A stretch of DNA of 64,000 bases from a bacterium. Its GTDB lineage: Bacteria; Actinomycetota; Acidimicrobiia; Spongiisociales; ZC4RG35. This document shows, in pieces, positions 34,270 through 43,597 of this stretch; the first letter of the stretch is position 1; every line of letters starts with the position of its first letter. The notes beneath the pieces were generated by a model, which saw only the letters and a program-made list of their open reading frames with translations, was not told where the DNA came from and made no database searches. The stretch spans positions 1-64,000 of the forward strand of contig JAPPFD010000011.1 in the NCBI GenBank assembly GCA_028823995.1, given 5' to 3'. The translations under genes and the position numbers were made by a program.

Positions 34270-35856
34270 TCAGGTTCTCTGGCTCCTCAGCGAGCGGCCT
34301 GGATTGGCGTCGGTTCGCCGAGAGTCTTTGATAACGGGCACGCCGTTGACGATCACGTGGGGAATGCCGGTGGGGAACTGGCAGGGATTCGGCAAAGAGG
34401 CCGCGCTGCCCACCGAATCGGGGTCGAACACCACGAGGTCGGCTTGGGCACCGTCTCGGATTATGCCGCGGTCTGGAATGCCTAGCAGGCCAGCAGGGTA
34501 GGAGGTCATCTTGCGGATGGCTTCTTCGATCGTCATCAGGCCTTCATCTCTTACGAGGCTGCCGAGCATTTTGGGGAAGGTGCCATAGGTTCGCGGGCTT
34601 GGTGCTGAGCCGACTAGCAGGGCATCGCTTCCGACGGCGCACAGGTCGTGGCTGAGCACTTGGCGCACCGTTTTCATGTTGTTGGAGTCGTGGCCGACAT
34701 AGGATAGGCCGAGGCTCTCCGCCAGGAGCAGGTCACAGAGGGCATCCAGTGGATCGAGGCCCATGGCAGCGGCGATCTGGTCCAGGGGGACACCCTCGAA
34801 ATGTCGGTAGTCGGGGTGTTCGAATCCGCTTAGATGCCAGTCGCCGGGGTATCTCCAACGGCTCTGGCGGGGATCTGTCTCTTTGCGCATCCTGGCTCGG
34901 GAGGTGGGACTGGAGAGATGCTCGAGAATCCGGTCCGGTCCGCCTTCCTCGATCCAGTCGGAGACGGCCACGATCGCCCGCGTGCCTCCTTGGTTGTAGG
35001 GGTAGGCGTCGAAGGACACTTGGAGACCCTCCTGTCGGGCTTTCTCTACCAAGTCAAGGAGATCGTGGAACTCGCCTTCCTTCTTGGAGAGCGATGCGTA
35101 GTGGGAGATGTGCAATGGGACGCCGGTGCGGCGGGTGACTTCGATCACCTCCCGGAATGGGTCGATGAAGGTGGGGCCTGCTCCGTAACGGACGTGGGAC
35201 ACGTGTATGGCGCCGTTCCGGGCCGCCACCTCGGCCAGTTTGGTGAGTTCGTCGATGTCGGCGAAGCTGCCGGGCGGGTAGGTCAGGCCTGTCGAGAAGC
35301 CGAAGGCGCCTTGGTCGAGGCCTTCCTGCAACAGATGTCTTTGTGCGGCCACGTCCTCGTCGGTAAGTTCGACGTCCGACCAGCCGACGGTGGCTACTCG
35401 CAGTGGCGTATTGCCGATGACATAGGCGATGTTCACGGGTACCGACCTGTCGTAGAGGTCGAGGTATTCGGCCACCGTGTTCCACGCCAGTCCCGGCGGG
35501 CGGCGTCCGTCGAGGCCGGCGTTCATGACGCTCCAGCCGTCGAGGTCGTGGGAGGACGGGAAGGGTGCGTAGGAGTTGCCGTCGACTCCGATCAACTCGG
35601 TGGTGACGCCCTGCCGCACCTTCGGCTCATGGGCTGGGTCGGCCAGGATCGCCATCGTCGAGTGAGCGTGCATGTCGATGAAACCGGGGCATACGGCCAG
35701 GCCGCTGGCGTCGATCACGCGACCGGCTTCCAGGTGGCTCGTGTCGCCGCGGAAGAGGACGAGGGTGTCTTCATCAACGCCGACGTCCGCTTTGATCCAC
35801 GATGATCCGGTCCCGTCGTAGACGCGGCCGCCGCGGATCAGCAGGTCGAGGCTCAT
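34270..35856 (-). CDS. N-acyl-D-amino-acid deacylase (D-aminoacylase) family amidohydrolase
   Basis: A 528-residue amidohydrolase. The metal-binding HxH motif is GFIDMHAHST near residue 60. Later conserved segments are TGLTYPPGSFAD, IHVSHVRYGAG, the His of LHISHYAS and the Asp of AVGSDALLVG. Length and segment order match D-aminoacylases, which remove acyl groups from N-acyl-D-amino acids; related members act on other amides. ATG 35856 overlaps the hydantoinase stop by ATGA. It is the last gene of the 16-gene operon. With hydantoinases upstream it may finish release of an amino acid from a cyclic ureide or amide. Confidence 0.87.
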   Translation of the reverse strand: MSLDLLIRGGRVYDGTGSSWIKADVGVDEDTLVLFRGDTSHLEAGRVIDASGLAVCPGFIDMHAHSTMAILADPAHEPKVRQGVTTELIGVDGNSYAPFPSSHDLDGWSVMNAGLDGRRPPGLAWNTVAEYLDLYDRSVPVNIAYVIGNTPLRVATVGWSDVELTDEDVAAQRHLLQEGLDQGAFGFSTGLTYPPGSFADIDELTKLAEVAARNGAIHVSHVRYGAGPTFIDPFREVIEVTRRTGVPLHISHYASLSKKEGEFHDLLDLVEKARQEGLQVSFDAYPYNQGGTRAIVAVSDWIEEGGPDRILEHLSSPTSRARMRKETDPRQSRWRYPGDWHLSGFEHPDYRHFEGVPLDQIAAAMGLDPLDALCDLLLAESLGLSYVGHDSNNMKTVRQVLSHDLCAVGSDALLVGSAPSPRTYGTFPKMLGSLVRDEGLMTIEEAIRKMTSYPAGLLGIPDRGIIRDGAQADLVVFDPDSVGSAASLPNPCQFPTGIPHVIVNGVPVIKDSRRTDANPGRSLRSQRT

Positions 35857-37214
35857 GCCTGTCCGGACCGAGCCAGATACCGGCCGTTCTCGGGTCCAAC
35901 CAACTCGCCGTCCGAGAGGACCACCGAGCCGCCTCGTACCACGAGACTCGGCATGCCATTGGTGGAGATTGACTCGTACAACGAGTAACCGGCGGCCGGT
36001 TCGAGATTGTGGTGGGTTAGCCGGGTGTCGGGCTGCTCCTCGGGAATGACCACCAGGTCCGCATCCGAGCCTTCGGCCAGGATGCCTTTCTGCGGGTAGA
36101 TCCCGTAGATCTGCGCCGCTCTGGTGGAGGTGACTTCTGCAAGGCGCTCGATGGTCAACTGTCCTTTCTTGAAACCCTCGCTGAAGGCGAGAGGCAGCAT
36201 GATCCCGGTGCCGGCGATGCCGCCGAAAGTGGCGTCCAGGATGTTGTCGGTTGCCAGCTTCACTCCGAGGGTCTTGGGCGAGTGGTCCGAGGAAAGGTGA
36301 TCGATCCGGCCGTCGGCCAGGGCGTCCCACAGGGGAGCGAGGTGCCCGGAATCTCGCAGGGGCGGGCCGACCTTGCCCAGCGGTCCCCGTTCGAGGACCT
36401 CGTCGTTGGTGAGCAGCAGGTAGTGGATCTGCGTCTCGGCAGTCACCGATGCTCCGGAGTTCTTCAGAGTCCCCAGCATGGCCGCTCCCGGCGCCGAGGT
36501 GCAGTGGACGAAGTGGAGACGAGAACCGGTCAGGGCTGCGAACACGGCGGTGCGGTTCATGCCTTCGGGTTCCAGTTCGACCGGCTGGCTGCGCAGGTAG
36601 CTGGCGTTGGTGACTCCCCGCCTGCGTTCCACGGCGTCCAGGTAGTCGATGGCGCCGCCGTTTTCGGCGTGGACCAGGGTGACGCCTCCCACCGCCGCCG
36701 CCCGCTCCATGAGGAGGCAGATCGAAGCGTCGTCCAGCATCTGCCCCCGCTGGGCGTAGGCGACCATCGTCTTGAAGGAGGTGACTCCGACCTGGGCGCT
36801 TCGAGCCACGGTCCCTTCGATGTCATCACCGGGCAGAAAGAGGGCGTTGATGAAGTAGTCGGCGGCGACGCCGTCACGCTCCCGCTCGATCTCCGCCTCG
36901 ACGGATTCGGCGACCGTGGTCACCGGGGTTCGCTGCGCGTAAACCCCGATGGTGGTCACGCCGCCCCGAAGGGCCGCACGCGCCGCCTGGTGCAGGTCGT
37001 GCAGGAGCGGTTCGGTGATGGAGTGTCCGCCCAGAGAGACGTGGAGGTGTGGGTCCACGGCGCCGGGCAGCACCCAGGCGCCGTTCACGTCGGCGATAGT
37101 CTCGCCTTCCAGGCCGGTTCCGATCTCTTCGATGACACCGTCCCGGAACGAGATGTCGCCTTCCAGGACGCCGTCCGCGGTGACCAGGCGTCCGTTGCGG
37201 ACTACTGTGGTCAT
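35853..37214 (-). CDS. Dihydropyrimidinase/hydantoinase-like cyclic amidohydrolase (1)
   Basis: A 453-residue binuclear metal amidohydrolase. The full ligand set is visible: HxH in DPHLHVS, carboxylated Lys in TSFKTMVAY, His in LVHAENG, His in HFVHCTS and Asp in SSDHSPKT. This is the pattern of dihydropyrimidinases, hydantoinases and allantoinases, which open cyclic amides. ATG 37214 overlaps the crotonase stop. It is one of two such enzymes in the operon and the two are only distantly alike, so they probably act at different steps or on different rings. Confidence 0.9.
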   Translation of the reverse strand: MTTVVRNGRLVTADGVLEGDISFRDGVIEEIGTGLEGETIADVNGAWVLPGAVDPHLHVSLGGHSITEPLLHDLHQAARAALRGGVTTIGVYAQRTPVTTVAESVEAEIERERDGVAADYFINALFLPGDDIEGTVARSAQVGVTSFKTMVAYAQRGQMLDDASICLLMERAAAVGGVTLVHAENGGAIDYLDAVERRRGVTNASYLRSQPVELEPEGMNRTAVFAALTGSRLHFVHCTSAPGAAMLGTLKNSGASVTAETQIHYLLLTNDEVLERGPLGKVGPPLRDSGHLAPLWDALADGRIDHLSSDHSPKTLGVKLATDNILDATFGGIAGTGIMLPLAFSEGFKKGQLTIERLAEVTSTRAAQIYGIYPQKGILAEGSDADLVVIPEEQPDTRLTHHNLEPAAGYSLYESISTNGMPSLVVRGGSVVLSDGELVGPENGRYLARSGQA

Positions 37215-37957
37215 GCGTCTCCCAACCGGGCGGCGATCCGTTGCTGGGTGGCGGCCGACGTAACCGCCTCCAGGGTCGCAGCCCACGATTCCTCGTTCCA
37301 CGCCACGTCTCCGAGCGTGTTCAGGTGCGCCTTCATCGCCGCCAAGGCCGGGCCGTCAAGTGCGGCGATCTCTGCTGCAAGGTCCATCGCCGCGGCGTCG
37401 AGTTCGTCGGGGGAGTGGACCGAGCGGACGAAGCCAATCTGCTGGGCTTCGGCGGCGGTCAGTCGGCGGCCGGTCAGCAGCATGTCGCGAGCTAATGAGT
37501 CCCCGACCCCTCGGACCAAACGGGCGATGTCGCTTCGGGTGATGACGATCCCCAGGATGGCGGCCGGGATCGAGAACCAGGCTCGATCGGAGGCGATCCG
37601 GACGTCGCAGGCCGCCGCAACCTCGGTCCCGGCGCCTACCGCGGCGCCGCTGACGACGGCGATCACCGGCTTCGGGCAAGCCTCGATTGACGCCATGACC
37701 GACTCGACTCCCTCCAGTGATTCTCGCACAACCGCTGCGTCCGCCCCTCCGAACTGTTCGAGGTCGGCGCCTGCGCTGAACACCCGGTCACCGGTCGAGG
37801 TCACCAGGACAACCCGGACCGAGTCGTCTTCGGCGCACTCGCCCATCAGGCGGGCCATATCGCTCCACATTGTTGCCGACCAGGCGTGCTTGCGCTCCGG
37901 GCGGTCGATGGTCACCCGGGCCACGCCGTCATGGCGGGCCAGGCTCAGTTCGGGCAT
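37211..37957 (-). CDS. Enoyl-CoA hydratase/isomerase (crotonase family)
   Basis: A 248-residue crotonase-fold enzyme. Oxyanion-hole motifs are FSAGADLEQFGG near residue 60 and SGAAVGAGTEVAAACD near residue 105; the Glu of GAGTE occupies a position used for catalysis in some members. The long frame upstream belongs to the SDR in another frame. ATG 37957 overlaps the SDR stop by one base and gives MPELSLARHDGV, a normal family start. It probably hydrates or isomerises the CoA thioester made by the PaaK-like ligase of this operon. Confidence 0.88.
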   Translation of the reverse strand: MPELSLARHDGVARVTIDRPERKHAWSATMWSDMARLMGECAEDDSVRVVLVTSTGDRVFSAGADLEQFGGADAAVVRESLEGVESVMASIEACPKPVIAVVSGAAVGAGTEVAAACDVRIASDRAWFSIPAAILGIVITRSDIARLVRGVGDSLARDMLLTGRRLTAAEAQQIGFVRSVHSPDELDAAAMDLAAEIAALDGPALAAMKAHLNTLGDVAWNEESWAATLEAVTSAATQQRIAARLGDA

Positions 37958-38748
37958 CAGAACACCCCGCTGGCAGACGCTCCGTCCAACTGGATTGCCG
38001 ACCCGGTGACAGGAGAGGCGGCGTCCGAGCAGAGGTAGGCGATCGCCTCGGCCACGTCCTCGGGGGTTGTGAAACGACCCACAGGAACCCTCTCCTCCAG
38101 GTAGGCGGTCCGGAACTCCTCGTTGGTCATCCCGGCGTCTTTGGCCCAGACCTCGATGGCCTCCTCCATGCGATCGGTGGTCGTCAGTCCGGGATTCACC
38201 GCCATCACCCGGATGCCGTGCGGGCCTCCCAGTTCCGCCACCGACTTGGTGAAGTGGAGCAGGGCGGCGTTCAGCGAGCCGAGCACGTAGGCGGGTGAGG
38301 CCGAGCGCCCGGCCATCCCGACCACGTTGACGATCACGCCGCCTCCGCCCTCCTTCATGATTCCGAAGACCGCGCGGGTGCACCGAACGTAACCCATCAG
38401 CTTCAGGTCGATCGATGACATCCAGTCGCTGTCGGTGATCGCTTCGAGAGTGCCGAACGGCGAGGATCCGGCGTTGTTGACCAGGATGTCGATCCCGCCG
38501 AGGGCATCCGCTGCTTGTTCCACCACTCGACCAGGTGTGTCCGGCAGGGAGAGGTCGGCAACTATCTGGGCCACGTCCACTCCGTGGGTTTCGGCGATTT
38601 GGGCCCGCGCTTGGGACAACCTCGATTCGTTTCGGGCCACGAGCGCCAGACTCACCCCTTCGGAAGCCAGCCGATCGGCCGTTGCAAAACCGATGCCGGC
38701 GCTTCCTCCGGTGACCAGGGCCCGGCGGCCGCTGAGTCCTCGGGTCAT
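37957..38748 (-). CDS. Short-chain dehydrogenase/reductase with altered catalytic Lys
   Basis: A 263-residue SDR. The cofactor motif TGGSAGIG, NNAGSS, and the Tyr-containing SPAYVLGSLNAALLHFT are visible. The usual catalytic YxxxK reads Y-VLG-S here, so the Lys is replaced by Ser. This variant is seen in a subgroup of SDRs whose activity is less certain. ATG 38748 overlaps the cupin stop by ATGA. It probably oxidises or reduces a hydroxyl or keto group in the pathway, or has become a non-classical member. Confidence 0.87.
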   Translation of the reverse strand: MTRGLSGRRALVTGGSAGIGFATADRLASEGVSLALVARNESRLSQARAQIAETHGVDVAQIVADLSLPDTPGRVVEQAADALGGIDILVNNAGSSPFGTLEAITDSDWMSSIDLKLMGYVRCTRAVFGIMKEGGGGVIVNVVGMAGRSASPAYVLGSLNAALLHFTKSVAELGGPHGIRVMAVNPGLTTTDRMEEAIEVWAKDAGMTNEEFRTAYLEERVPVGRFTTPEDVAEAIAYLCSDAASPVTGSAIQLDGASASGVF

Positions 38749-39107
38749 TGGGGGTCCTCGAACACCATTGTCTGGTTGTGGCTGAAATTGACCCGGGGAG
38801 GCGAGAAGGCCTCGAGGGTGATACACGGATCTTCCGACGCCACCCGTCCACCGTGCTCGACGCCTGACGGAGCGTGGATCACCTGCCCCGGGCCGACGAT
38901 CCGCGTCTCCCCGTCCACTGTGAACTCGAGCTGTCCGGACAGCACGCAGATGATCTGTTCCTGGTGATGGGTGTGGAGGCCGAAATCGGTCCCAGGCGCC
39001 ATCTCGGCGCGGATCACCTGGACGTCCTTTCCGGTGACGTTCCACACGAAGTCTCCCGGGAATGCCTCGAACCCGTCCTGTTCGTTCCAATCGGTGAAGC
39101 TTGCCAT
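38745..39107 (-). CDS. Small cupin-domain protein
   Basis: A 120-residue single-domain cupin. Metal-binding motifs are GLHTHHQEQIICVLSG (His, His, Glu) and the second-motif His in APSGVEHGG. It opens MASFTDWNEQDGFEAF. AGGAG lies 6 bases before the ATG. Such proteins may be isomerases, dioxygenases or small-molecule sensors; which applies here is unknown. It sits between the metallo-beta-lactamase and the SDR with a 9-bp gap and an ATGA overlap. Confidence 0.87.
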   Translation of the reverse strand: MASFTDWNEQDGFEAFPGDFVWNVTGKDVQVIRAEMAPGTDFGLHTHHQEQIICVLSGQLEFTVDGETRIVGPGQVIHAPSGVEHGGRVASEDPCITLEAFSPPRVNFSHNQTMVFEDPQ

Positions 39108-39116
39108 GGCGTTCTC

Positions 39117-39887
39117 CTACTCGTAGTAGCCGTCCGGTGATTTGATGATGGTCTTCCACTGCTCGATGTCGTGCGCCACCAGGATGGTTGCGCCGTCGCG
39201 GTCTTCGAAGCCCTTGAGCCGAGCGAGAGACCTGATGGCTGCGAACTCGTCGGTGGTGGTCGGCGGCGGGAGGCCACGGTCGATGTTGTCCCGCCGGTAG
39301 GCCGCATCGCCGGTGAGCACGAACCGACCCGACGGCAGGTCGACCACCAGCGATTGGTGCCCGGGCGTGTGGCCGTCGGTCAACACCGCATGAACGCCCG
39401 GGACGACCTGGGCGTCGCCCTCGTGGTACCGGTAGGTGATCTCGGGGCGGTCGAAGTCCTTGCTGATGAATCCGGGCGCACCGAACCGGTCCGGGAACTG
39501 GGCCCACCTGCGCTCGGCCACCTGCAGATGCACCGTGGCGTCGGGGAAGAGGCGGATGCCGCCGGCGTGGTCCATGTGCAGGTGCGATACGACCACGTGT
39601 GCGACATCGGCGATGGCGATACCGGCCTCCGCCAGGCGCGCCAGCGGATGGTCGGCGTCTGACATCTCGAGTCGGAACGCCTTCGCCAGCCGTCCCCAGG
39701 TCCCCACCGGATCGGTGGCCGCATCCGGATCGCACCCCGTGTCGAACACCACCCAGCCGTCGTCGGTCTCGATTGCGAACATGGGAAGCGGGACGCCGAC
39801 CTCTTCGTTCGACCCGCCGAACTTGGTCCGGAACTCGGCCATGTAGCAGGTGCCGGTGGGCAGGACGAACATCCGGTGAGCGGCCAC
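39117..39887 (-). CDS. Metallo-beta-lactamase-fold hydrolase (lactonase-like)
   Basis: A 256-residue hydrolase with the zinc motif SHLHMDHAGG, then His in LTDGHTPGH, Asp in LTGDAAYRR and a final His in VAHDIEQW. The spacing resembles N-acyl-homoserine lactonases and related lactone-opening enzymes. GTG 39887 overlaps the upstream TAG by one base (TAGTG); no ATG is better placed, and the frame upstream is not coding. In this operon it may open a lactone or cleave a thioester. Substrate unknown. Confidence 0.85.
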   Translation of the reverse strand: MAAHRMFVLPTGTCYMAEFRTKFGGSNEEVGVPLPMFAIETDDGWVVFDTGCDPDAATDPVGTWGRLAKAFRLEMSDADHPLARLAEAGIAIADVAHVVVSHLHMDHAGGIRLFPDATVHLQVAERRWAQFPDRFGAPGFISKDFDRPEITYRYHEGDAQVVPGVHAVLTDGHTPGHQSLVVDLPSGRFVLTGDAAYRRDNIDRGLPPPTTTDEFAAIRSLARLKGFEDRDGATILVAHDIEQWKTIIKSPDGYYE

Positions 39888-41269
39888 TAATGCACCGGCA
39901 TGGCGTCGGGGGGAACGGTGACCAGGGTTCCGCGGTGGCTCGTGCCGCGGTCGACCTCGCCGTCCTCGTACAGCACGTGGCCTCCGGCGATTGTTATCCG
40001 GGGCCAACCCCGCATCACCATGCCCTCGAAGGGCGTGTAGTCCGAGTGTCCGTTGAGTACGTCCGCGTCGATGGTGACTTCCTTCTCGAGGTCGATCATC
40101 ACCAGGTCGGCGTCGCTGCCCACGGCGATAGTCCCCTTACGGGGCGAGGCTCCGATCAGGCGGGCGAAGTTCGCCGAAGTCACTTCCACCACCCGCTCCA
40201 GCGTCAGCCGTCCCTTGTTGACTCCCTCCGACAACAGGACGGGGAGGATCATGGTCATGCCGCCCGGGAGGCCGGGTCCGACGTCCCAGATGTTGCCCTG
40301 GCGGGTCGGCAGGTCGTAGTCGCAGTGGTCGGACCCCATCCAGTCGATGCTCCCGTCGGCGAGGCCGGCCCACAGCAATTCCTGGTCGGTCTTGGTCCGA
40401 AGCGGCGGGTTGACCTTGCCCCAGGTGCCCAGGGGCATGTCCATGTCCAGCACCAGATATTGGGGACAGGTCTCCATGTAGAGGGGCGGGTAGCGGTCTC
40501 TCCCCGCGCGGATGAGTTCGGGTCCCCGGCCGACGCTGGTGTGGATCACACAGAGCGGCGCCCCGGCGTTCTCGGCGAAGATCGAGGAGCGGATGATCGC
40601 CTCCTCCTCGGTGAAGTGGGGGCGGTGATTGCTCCAGGTGGCGGTGTCGGTGGCGTCCGGGTCGGCTGCTATGCCCAGTTCGCGGTTGTGGAGGATCACG
40701 TCGATGTTCTCGGCGTGGATCAGGGCCATGACGCCCGGGCGGGTGGCCACCTGGCGCATGCCCTCGAAGATCAGCCCGTCGTCGAGTCCCACTATGCCGT
40801 ACCCCGCTTCGGGTCCCTTCATGGCCATGTGGAACTTGTAGGAAGTGAGGCGCAGTTCGTCGACGGTCTCAGGGATCTCCCAGACCTGCTGGGCGTTGGT
40901 GACCAGGCCGTGAAAGCCCTGGTCTACGATGCTGTGCGCCTCGAGGTCGGCGACATGCTGGGCGTGGGTGTCCTTGAAGGAGCCGGGCGACAGCAGGTAG
41001 TGCCACATGGTCGTCACGCCCCCGGTCACCGCTGCGGCGCTCTCCTCCCGGCACGAGTCCGCATATGGCAGGATCACCCCGAGATGCACGTGCGCATCGA
41101 TGGCGCCGGGTATCACATAGGCGCCCTTGGCGTCGATGACCCGGTCGGCGGAGGGAGCGTCGCCCGGGGGAAGGAGCGCCTGGATGACTCCCTCGTTGCA
41201 ATGGACGGTGGCTCTTGTTTGACCGGCCGGGCTGACCAGGGTGGCGTCTTTGACCGTTAATGACGTCAT
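39887..41269 (-). CDS. Dihydropyrimidinase/hydantoinase-like cyclic amidohydrolase (2)
   Basis: A 460-residue amidohydrolase with HxH in DAHVHLG, carboxylated Lys in TSYKFHMAMKG, His in LIHAEN, His in VIHTSVG and Asp in GSDHCDYD. The pattern is that of the dihydropyrimidinase/allantoinase group. ATG 41269 overlaps the PaaK-like gene stop by ATGA. It is distinct from the other hydantoinase-like enzyme of the operon at 35853. Ring opening of a cyclic imide, ureide or lactam is likely. Confidence 0.9.
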   Translation of the reverse strand: MTSLTVKDATLVSPAGQTRATVHCNEGVIQALLPPGDAPSADRVIDAKGAYVIPGAIDAHVHLGVILPYADSCREESAAAVTGGVTTMWHYLLSPGSFKDTHAQHVADLEAHSIVDQGFHGLVTNAQQVWEIPETVDELRLTSYKFHMAMKGPEAGYGIVGLDDGLIFEGMRQVATRPGVMALIHAENIDVILHNRELGIAADPDATDTATWSNHRPHFTEEEAIIRSSIFAENAGAPLCVIHTSVGRGPELIRAGRDRYPPLYMETCPQYLVLDMDMPLGTWGKVNPPLRTKTDQELLWAGLADGSIDWMGSDHCDYDLPTRQGNIWDVGPGLPGGMTMILPVLLSEGVNKGRLTLERVVEVTSANFARLIGASPRKGTIAVGSDADLVMIDLEKEVTIDADVLNGHSDYTPFEGMVMRGWPRITIAGGHVLYEDGEVDRGTSHRGTLVTVPPDAMPVH

Positions 41270-42600
41270 GTCTCGTACACCTTCTCGATGATCCGGACCT
41301 TCTTGCGCCCGGGTGACGGATATGTGCCGAAGGATACGACCTCGACCCTCGCCCTGACCCTGCACATGTCGGAGATGGCCTGCGCCAGCTTGGACCGCAG
41401 TTCGTCGTCTTCATCGGCCGAGCGCTCCTCGCCTCGCTCCACCCGGACGTGCAGGGGACCGGGCCACGCGTACTCCGGCTCGTGCTTGATGATCCGGACC
41501 GAGCCGGAGGTGGCGGGCCGGAAGCCCAGGACGATGTCCTGGAGGGCGGTGGGGAAGACGTTGACCCCCTTGATGATCATCATGTCGTCGGTGCGCCCGA
41601 AACAGCGGATCTTGGGGGTGGTCCGCCCGCAGCAGCACTCGGTGTCGAGCACCTCGACGATGTCGCTGTGCCGGAATCTAAGCACCGGAGTCGCCTCCCG
41701 GTCGAGGTGGGTATAGACCAACTCTCCCGTCGCCCCCGTGGTGATCTCCACGGGGTCGCCGGCCCCGTCGATCAACTCCCAGTAGATGAACTCGTGGGCC
41801 ACGAAGTGCATGCCGCTCTGGTCCTCGCATTCGGCCCACATCACGGGGGAGAGGTCGGTGCCGCCCATCACCTCATGCATCTTCGCCCCCCAAAGCTCCT
41901 CTGCATGCCGGCGGAACTCCGGGATGCCGCCCCCGGGCTCGCCGCCCACGTAGATCCGCTCGATCGACAGTTCCCGGGCGTCGACGCCCAATACGTCTTT
42001 GGCCTGGTTGCCCAGGTACACGGCGAAGTTCGGGGTGGCGACCAGCCCGTTGGGACTCAGGTCGGAAATGGTGTGGAGGAGCCACGTGGTCCCCGGCTCG
42101 GCGCCCGCCGGGATGCACGCCGCCCCCAGGGCTTCGAGGCCTTGGATGACCGGCACGCCGCCCACCCAGCAGCGGGACATGCCCAGAGCCTGCAGGACCC
42201 GGTCGGAGGGGCGGAAGCCGTGCGCCCAGAGTGTCCGGCGGGTGATCTCGGCCCAGTTTGCTCGGTCGCGGGCGGTGAGGGCGACATAGGAGGGGCGTCC
42301 GGTCGTCCCCCCGGATGCCTGGAATTGAACGATGTCTTCCGGGTCGGCGGCGAGATGGTACCCCAACGGGGGTCTCGCCGCCAAGGACTTGCGGATTTCA
42401 TCCTTCACCGTGAAGGGAACCCGGGTCAGGTCCTCGACGCGCCTCACCGAGTCGGGCCCGAGCCCGGCGGCGCGCATCTTCTCCTGGTAGAAGGGGGATC
42501 TTGCCCAGAGGTATGCCCACTGTGCGGCCAGGCGCTCGCTCTGGATCGCCCGGATCTCGGCGGGCGCCAGGCCTTCGATGGCTGCGCCGAGTTCAGCCAT
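41266..42600 (-). CDS. Phenylacetate-CoA ligase (PaaK)-like adenylate-forming enzyme
   Basis: A 444-residue ANL-superfamily ligase of the PaaK branch. The phosphate-binding loop is ASGGTTGRPSYVAL and the adenylate motif is MGGTDLSPVMWAE. The C-terminal domain carries CCCGRTTPKIRCFGRTDDM followed by KGVNVFPTALQDIVL. The family joins aromatic or related carboxylic acids to CoA with ATP. Its presence with a crotonase and an SDR implies that the pathway passes through CoA thioesters. It overlaps the upstream LLM gene by 8 bp. Confidence 0.9.
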   Translation of the reverse strand: MAELGAAIEGLAPAEIRAIQSERLAAQWAYLWARSPFYQEKMRAAGLGPDSVRRVEDLTRVPFTVKDEIRKSLAARPPLGYHLAADPEDIVQFQASGGTTGRPSYVALTARDRANWAEITRRTLWAHGFRPSDRVLQALGMSRCWVGGVPVIQGLEALGAACIPAGAEPGTTWLLHTISDLSPNGLVATPNFAVYLGNQAKDVLGVDARELSIERIYVGGEPGGGIPEFRRHAEELWGAKMHEVMGGTDLSPVMWAECEDQSGMHFVAHEFIYWELIDGAGDPVEITTGATGELVYTHLDREATPVLRFRHSDIVEVLDTECCCGRTTPKIRCFGRTDDMMIIKGVNVFPTALQDIVLGFRPATSGSVRIIKHEPEYAWPGPLHVRVERGEERSADEDDELRSKLAQAISDMCRVRARVEVVSFGTYPSPGRKKVRIIEKVYET

Positions 42601-43597
42601 TGGCCATCGCCGGTGAGCGGTCTGCGAAGGCGGCGCCGAGCGCCAGCACCGCGTCGGGGTCGAGCGCGTGATGAGCCGCCACCCTGTCCAGGCCTGCATC
42701 GCCCAGCCGGGACAGGCGTCCGGCTACATCGTCGGGAGTGCCGGCCACCGCCAGGAGGTCTACCAAGTCATCGGTGAGAACCGCGGCAGCCGCTTCCAAG
42801 CCGTCGGTCGCCTTTGCCTCCAGGATCTGAGCGCGGACCGACAGGAGGTCGTCTCGGGATATGTCCGTCCCGACCAGACGGGGCGAGACGTCGGGGATCT
42901 CCGCCAGGTAGTACGCCACCGACCTTCGCACCCGATCCCGGGCGTCGGCGGGATCGTCGGCCACCGCGGTGAGCACCAGTGCGCCCAAGGAGTAATCCTC
43001 CCTGGAGCGCCCGGCCTTGGCCAGCGCCGCGTCGATCAGGTCGGCTCGTGAGGCAATGAATGTCGGGGAGCACATCACCCCCAGCAGCGCTCCGTCGTAG
43101 TGGGCGGCCGACATCCGGAGCGACTGGGGGCCCATCGAACCCAGGTAGATCGGTGTGGGCGGCGGGGGAGAGGAGAGTCGCGCCCCGTTGTAGGCGGTGT
43201 CCCCCCTGAGGAGAGCGCGGGTGGCCGTGGCGGCGTCCCGCAGGCCGGTCACCTGGTTGGCCGGGATGGTTCCCAGCCGGGACGAGCCTCCATGCGCCAC
43301 CCCGTATCCAAGCGCGAACCGGTCGCCGTATCGCTCGGTGAGAGATGACAACTCCATCGCCACCGATGCCGGGTGACGGATGAAAGGGCTCAGGACGCCG
43401 AAGCCGATCCTCACCGAGGAGGTGGCCTCGGCGGCTGCCGCGGCGATGGTGAAGACTCCCCGATAGAAGTGCTGCTCGGCGATCCAGATGGTCCCGAAAC
43501 CGCCCCGTTCCGCCGCCCGGGCCACGGAGACGATCTCTTCCACCGTCCTGGCGTTGTCCAGGCCTACGTCGAAGCTCGGTACGGATCGGACCGTCAT
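42593..43597 (-). CDS. LLM-class oxidoreductase
   Basis: A 334-residue luciferase-like enzyme with ARAAERGGFGTIWIAEQHFY near residue 30, IGFGVLSPFIRHPASVAMEL, and a cofactor half containing TPIYLGSMGPQSLRMS. ATG 43597 overlaps the small membrane-protein stop by ATGA. It is one of two LLM enzymes in the operon and they are divergent. Known LLM enzymes in catabolism include RutA, which opens the uracil ring, so oxidative ring opening is a reasonable but unproven role here. Confidence 0.87.
   Translation of the reverse strand: MTVRSVPSFDVGLDNARTVEEIVSVARAAERGGFGTIWIAEQHFYRGVFTIAAAAAEATSSVRIGFGVLSPFIRHPASVAMELSSLTERYGDRFALGYGVAHGGSSRLGTIPANQVTGLRDAATATRALLRGDTAYNGARLSSPPPPTPIYLGSMGPQSLRMSAAHYDGALLGVMCSPTFIASRADLIDAALAKAGRSREDYSLGALVLTAVADDPADARDRVRRSVAYYLAEIPDVSPRLVGTDISRDDLLSVRAQILEAKATDGLEAAAAVLTDDLVDLLAVAGTPDDVAGRLSRLGDAGLDRVAAHHALDPDAVLALGAAFADRSPAMANG

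Noticed and set aside
39599-42777. Long plus-strand open frames of 440-550 codons
   Set aside because: They are complementary to the metallo-beta-lactamase, hydantoinase and PaaK-like genes, which have full catalytic motifs.
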